A DNA stretch of 6,336 nucleotides from assembly GCA_013697225.1 (NCBI GenBank), contig JACCXG010000408.1:1-6336 (forward strand), given 5' to 3'. Origin of the DNA: Acidobacteriota bacterium (GTDB taxonomy: Bacteria > Acidobacteriota > Vicinamibacteria > Vicinamibacterales > 2-12-FULL-66-21). The notes under the pieces were generated by a model. It had not been told where the DNA came from. It was given only the letters and a program-made list of their open reading frames with translations, and ran no database searches. Below are positions 4,232 to 6,336 of the stretch, in pieces (position 1 is the first letter of the stretch; the number at the start of each line of letters is the position of its first letter). Made by a program: the position numbers and the translations under genes.

Positions 4232-6336
4232 TCAATGCGTCCCCTCGGGGTCTTCCGCATGCACGATCGTCACCGCGAGGTCACGATTCTCCACCGCCTC
4301 GTTTCCGTTGAAGTCGGCGGCCAGTACGCGCACGATGTAGTCACCCGCGGGGTGGAGGGTGGTATCCCAGAAGCCTTCGGATGCGCGCCCGTCGCGAAGG
4401 GTGTTGGTGACGGTGTAGAGGAACCTCGTCACGCGCCGCCCGTAGAAGGGGATGCCGCTGCCGGAGGCGTACACGAGGCGCGCCGCGTCAGGCGTGACGG
4501 CAAGGCGGTCGAACGTGATGGTCTGCAGCGGGGTCTCGAACCCCGGCGCAGGGCGGCCATCTGCGCGAAGGATCTGGTAGCCCAGCGCATACAGCCCGAG
4601 CCGCCGGTGCGGCAGATTGCCATCCACACGGTCCCACGCATCCACCACAATGCGCACCTGCCCCGAGACGATGACGCGTCCGCGGGCTCGCCGGGTCAGC
4701 CCCTGCCCGGTTGCGTCGAAGAGCCGGACGCCGCCGCGAGCGATGGTGGGGGGCACGGTATCCTCGAACTGGGCAAGCCGGAACCGCAGCGGGTTGTGCT
4801 CCTCACCGGGCCAGCCGACATTGAGGTGCACGTGATTGAAGGCATTGATCGTCGCGACGGTGTCTCCGGTTCCGAACCGCGCGCCGCGTTTCACCCGCAT
4901 GCGCACGAGCCGCCCGGTTTCGTCGTAGGTCGGGACGAATCGTGCCCCGTCGAACGGCTGGTTCCGCCGTGTTCTGCCCACGCGCACGTGCACGTAGGTG
5001 AGAGGGCCGACCCGCAGCCACTCGTTCAAGGTTCCGAAGTCACCCGTTGCGATCGGCGCCACCACCATGCCCTCACGGACGGCGTGGACCGGCGTGCCAT
5101 CGATCTCACGGACGTCGATTCCAGCGTGGAAACGCTCCGCGCCCGCACCGCCACGGGTCTCTCCGAGCGTGCCGGCAATCTCGTGCGGCCCGCCCATCGG
5201 GGGCACCGGCCATAACAGCGGCAGCCGGCCGAACGCCTCGTCATCGAACCGGGGTGCCACATGTGGAGGGGCCGGCGGACGCAAGTCGATGTGCGACACG
5301 GATGCCACCAGGCGAACGAGGGCGTTTCCGGTGTCCGCTACGACGAGCCGCCCGGGCCCTGCCACCGCTATCCCAGAGGGCCGGCGGAAACGGGCTTCCG
5401 GCCCCAGGCCGTCGAGAAAGCCGGGTCTCGAGCCGGCCACCACACGGACACCTCCGCCGGCGGCAATCTCCACGATCCACCCGCGGTCGTCGGTGACGTA
5501 GATCTCGCCGTCGGGTCCCGCCGCAATACCGGCGGGGCGCAGGAGGCCGTTCGGCAACGGCGGCCCCGCGGTGCTGACGGTGCCGTCTGTGTCGATGGTG
5601 CGCACCAGCCCGTTGGCCGTGTCAGCCACGAGGATCTGCCCGTCGGGGCCGACCGCCACTCCGGAGGGGGTGTCGAACCGGGCCGCTACGCCGTTTCCAT
5701 CGAGTGCGCCCGGTTCACCGGAGCCGGCAAGCGTGCGGACCGTTCCGTCCAGCTCGATGAGTCGTATCCGATCGTTGTACGTATCGGCGACAATCACGCG
5801 CCCGCGACTGTCGGCTGCCACGCCCACGGGCCCGTTGAAGCGCACGTCGGGCGCCGGGCCGTCGTTGAAGCCTGGCGTGCCATCGCCCGCGAGGGTTGTC
5901 ACGCGGCCATCCGGGGCAATTCTTCTGACGGCGTTGTTCCCGGTGTCGGCGACGTAGAGCATGCCTGAAGGGCCCAATGCCAGCGCGGAGGGGGAGTTGA
6001 ACCGTGCGGAAGCCCCGGTCCCGTCGGCAAAGCCGCGCTCCCCCCCGGCAAATGTGGAGACGTGGCCGTCCGGCGCAATCTGGCGGATCCGCGGGGAGTC
6101 TCCCCCATCGGCCACATAGATGGTTCCGTCAGCGGTGACGGCTACCCCGAAGGGATCGACGAACTGTGCGCGCGCGGGGTGGCCGTCGCGCCAGCCTTCC
6201 TGCCCATCTCCGGCGATGACCACGACCCGCGCCGTCCACCCGGCCTCGAGCGGCTGGAGATGCGGACGGGTCCACCACCAGGCGGCAGCGGCCCCGGCCA
6301 GAAGCAGGAGCAGGATGGCCGCAGGGAAAATCCGCC
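4232..6336 (-). CDS. Exported NHL beta-propeller / M23 metallopeptidase fusion (5' end beyond window)
   Basis: Partial: 700 codons are visible and the start lies beyond base 6336. The visible N terminus, RIFPAAILLLLLAG then AAAAWWWTRP, is a signal peptide or membrane anchor, so the protein acts in the periplasm or at the cell surface. Numbering from the internal GTG at 6223: six NHL repeats (about 20-308), each with a P-x-G/A-(I/V/L)-A core and a (V/I)AD(T/G) strand; a Pro-rich linker (about 309-345); then an M23 LytM-like domain (361-481) with HAGID (His366, Asp370), YVH (His412) and HVH (His464, His466). These match the zinc ligands and catalytic histidines of active M23 peptidoglycan endopeptidases. 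Residues about 490-655 are beta-rich, ending in an Ig-like GDYIVRVLAADFNGNEA. The GTG at 6223 cannot be the true start because it would discard the export signal. The likely role is cell-wall cleavage or remodelling with the propeller as a binding platform; substrate and partner are inferred, not shown. The DUF1206 gene follows after 37 nt. Confidence 0.88.
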   Translation of the reverse strand, partial: RIFPAAILLLLLAGAAAAWWWTRPHLQPLEAGWTARVVVIAGDGQEGWRDGHPARAQFVDPFGVAVTADGTIYVADGGDSPRIRQIAPDGHVSTFAGGERGFADGTGASARFNSPSALALGPSGMLYVADTGNNAVRRIAPDGRVTTLAGDGTPGFNDGPAPDVRFNGPVGVAADSRGRVIVADTYNDRIRLIELDGTVRTLAGSGEPGALDGNGVAARFDTPSGVAVGPDGQILVADTANGLVRTIDTDGTVSTAGPPLPNGLLRPAGIAAGPDGEIYVTDDRGWIVEIAAGGGVRVVAGSRPGFLDGLGPEARFRRPSGIAVAGPGRLVVADTGNALVRLVASVSHIDLRPPAPPHVAPRFDDEAFGRLPLLWPVPPMGGPHEIAGTLGETRGGAGAERFHAGIDVREIDGTPVHAVREGMVVAPIATGDFGTLNEWLRVGPLTYVHVRVGRTRRNQPFDGARFVPTYDETGRLVRMRVKRGARFGTGDTVATINAFNHVHLNVGWPGEEHNPLRFRLAQFEDTVPPTIARGGVRLFDATGQGLTRRARGRVIVSGQVRIVVDAWDRVDGNLPHRRLGLYALGYQILRADGRPAPGFETPLQTITFDRLAVTPDAARLVYASGSGIPFYGRRVTRFLYTVTNTLRDGRASEGFWDTTLHPAGDYIVRVLAADFNGNEAVENRDLAVTIVHAEDPEGTH
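5300..6166 (-). repeat. Six tandem NHL repeats within the M23 fusion protein
   Basis: Blades begin near residues 20, 74, 128, 182, 228 and 279 (numbered from the GTG at 6223). The period is 54 residues for the first four and slightly shorter after that. Recurring elements are RF(N/D)xPxGVA, DGxI/LxVADT, VRxIxxDGxV and TLAG, and the inter-blade loops carry GxxDGxGxxARF. Six blades match the known size of NHL propellers, so the domain looks complete. Blade 5 is the most degenerate (VTDDRGW replaces VADTxN). The DNA also shows imperfect repetition of about 162 bp. Confidence 0.85.

Noticed and set aside
4235..5215. Plus-strand 326-codon open frame opposite the M23 region
   Set aside because: Lies wholly opposite a domain with intact M23 motifs, has the composition of a GC-rich antisense frame, and has no motif of its own.

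Overview
The window is GC-rich bacterial chromosome with dense coding on both strands. It carries no RNA gene, CRISPR array or insertion sequence that I can see. Its gene content is a YpdA-type flavoprotein, a monofunctional haem catalase, a DUF1206 membrane protein and a periplasmic NHL-propeller/M23 protein. Together with high GC and mixed Shine-Dalgarno use, this suggests a free-living, probably aerobic Gram-negative bacterium. Acidobacteriota (for example the Vicinamibacteria) is my best guess, from gene style only and with low confidence.

Layout. Four of the five genes lie on the minus strand. Reading that strand in its own direction, from the right edge: (1) a large exported protein, cut by the window edge, with a hydrophobic N-terminal segment, six NHL beta-propeller repeats, an M23 (LytM-like) metallopeptidase domain with all expected metal and catalytic residues, and a C-terminal beta-rich region (4232-6336); (2) 37 nt later, a six-helix DUF1206 membrane protein (3346-4194), probably in the same operon; (3) a 564-residue haem catalase (1163-2857) with a good ribosome binding site; (4) a YpdA-like FAD/NAD(P)H oxidoreductase (72-1076). 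A perfect 10-bp stem-loop lies between catalase and ypdA. The only plus-strand gene (2945-3370) encodes a 141-residue helical protein. It is divergent from the catalase and overlaps the DUF1206 gene tail-to-tail by 25 bp.

How the genes fit together. Catalase plus YpdA-like reductase reads as an oxidative-stress pair: one removes H2O2 and the other is of the family that reduces bacillithiol disulfide or a related low-molecular-weight oxidised thiol. The YpdA-like protein has Val where the characterised staphylococcal enzyme has its active-site Cys, so its substrate is open. The M23 protein and DUF1206 protein form an envelope pair of unknown purpose. I see no clear previously undescribed system. 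The best leads are the NHL-M23 architecture, the missing YpdA cysteine with a CxxxC near the C terminus, and the stem-loop between catalase and ypdA.
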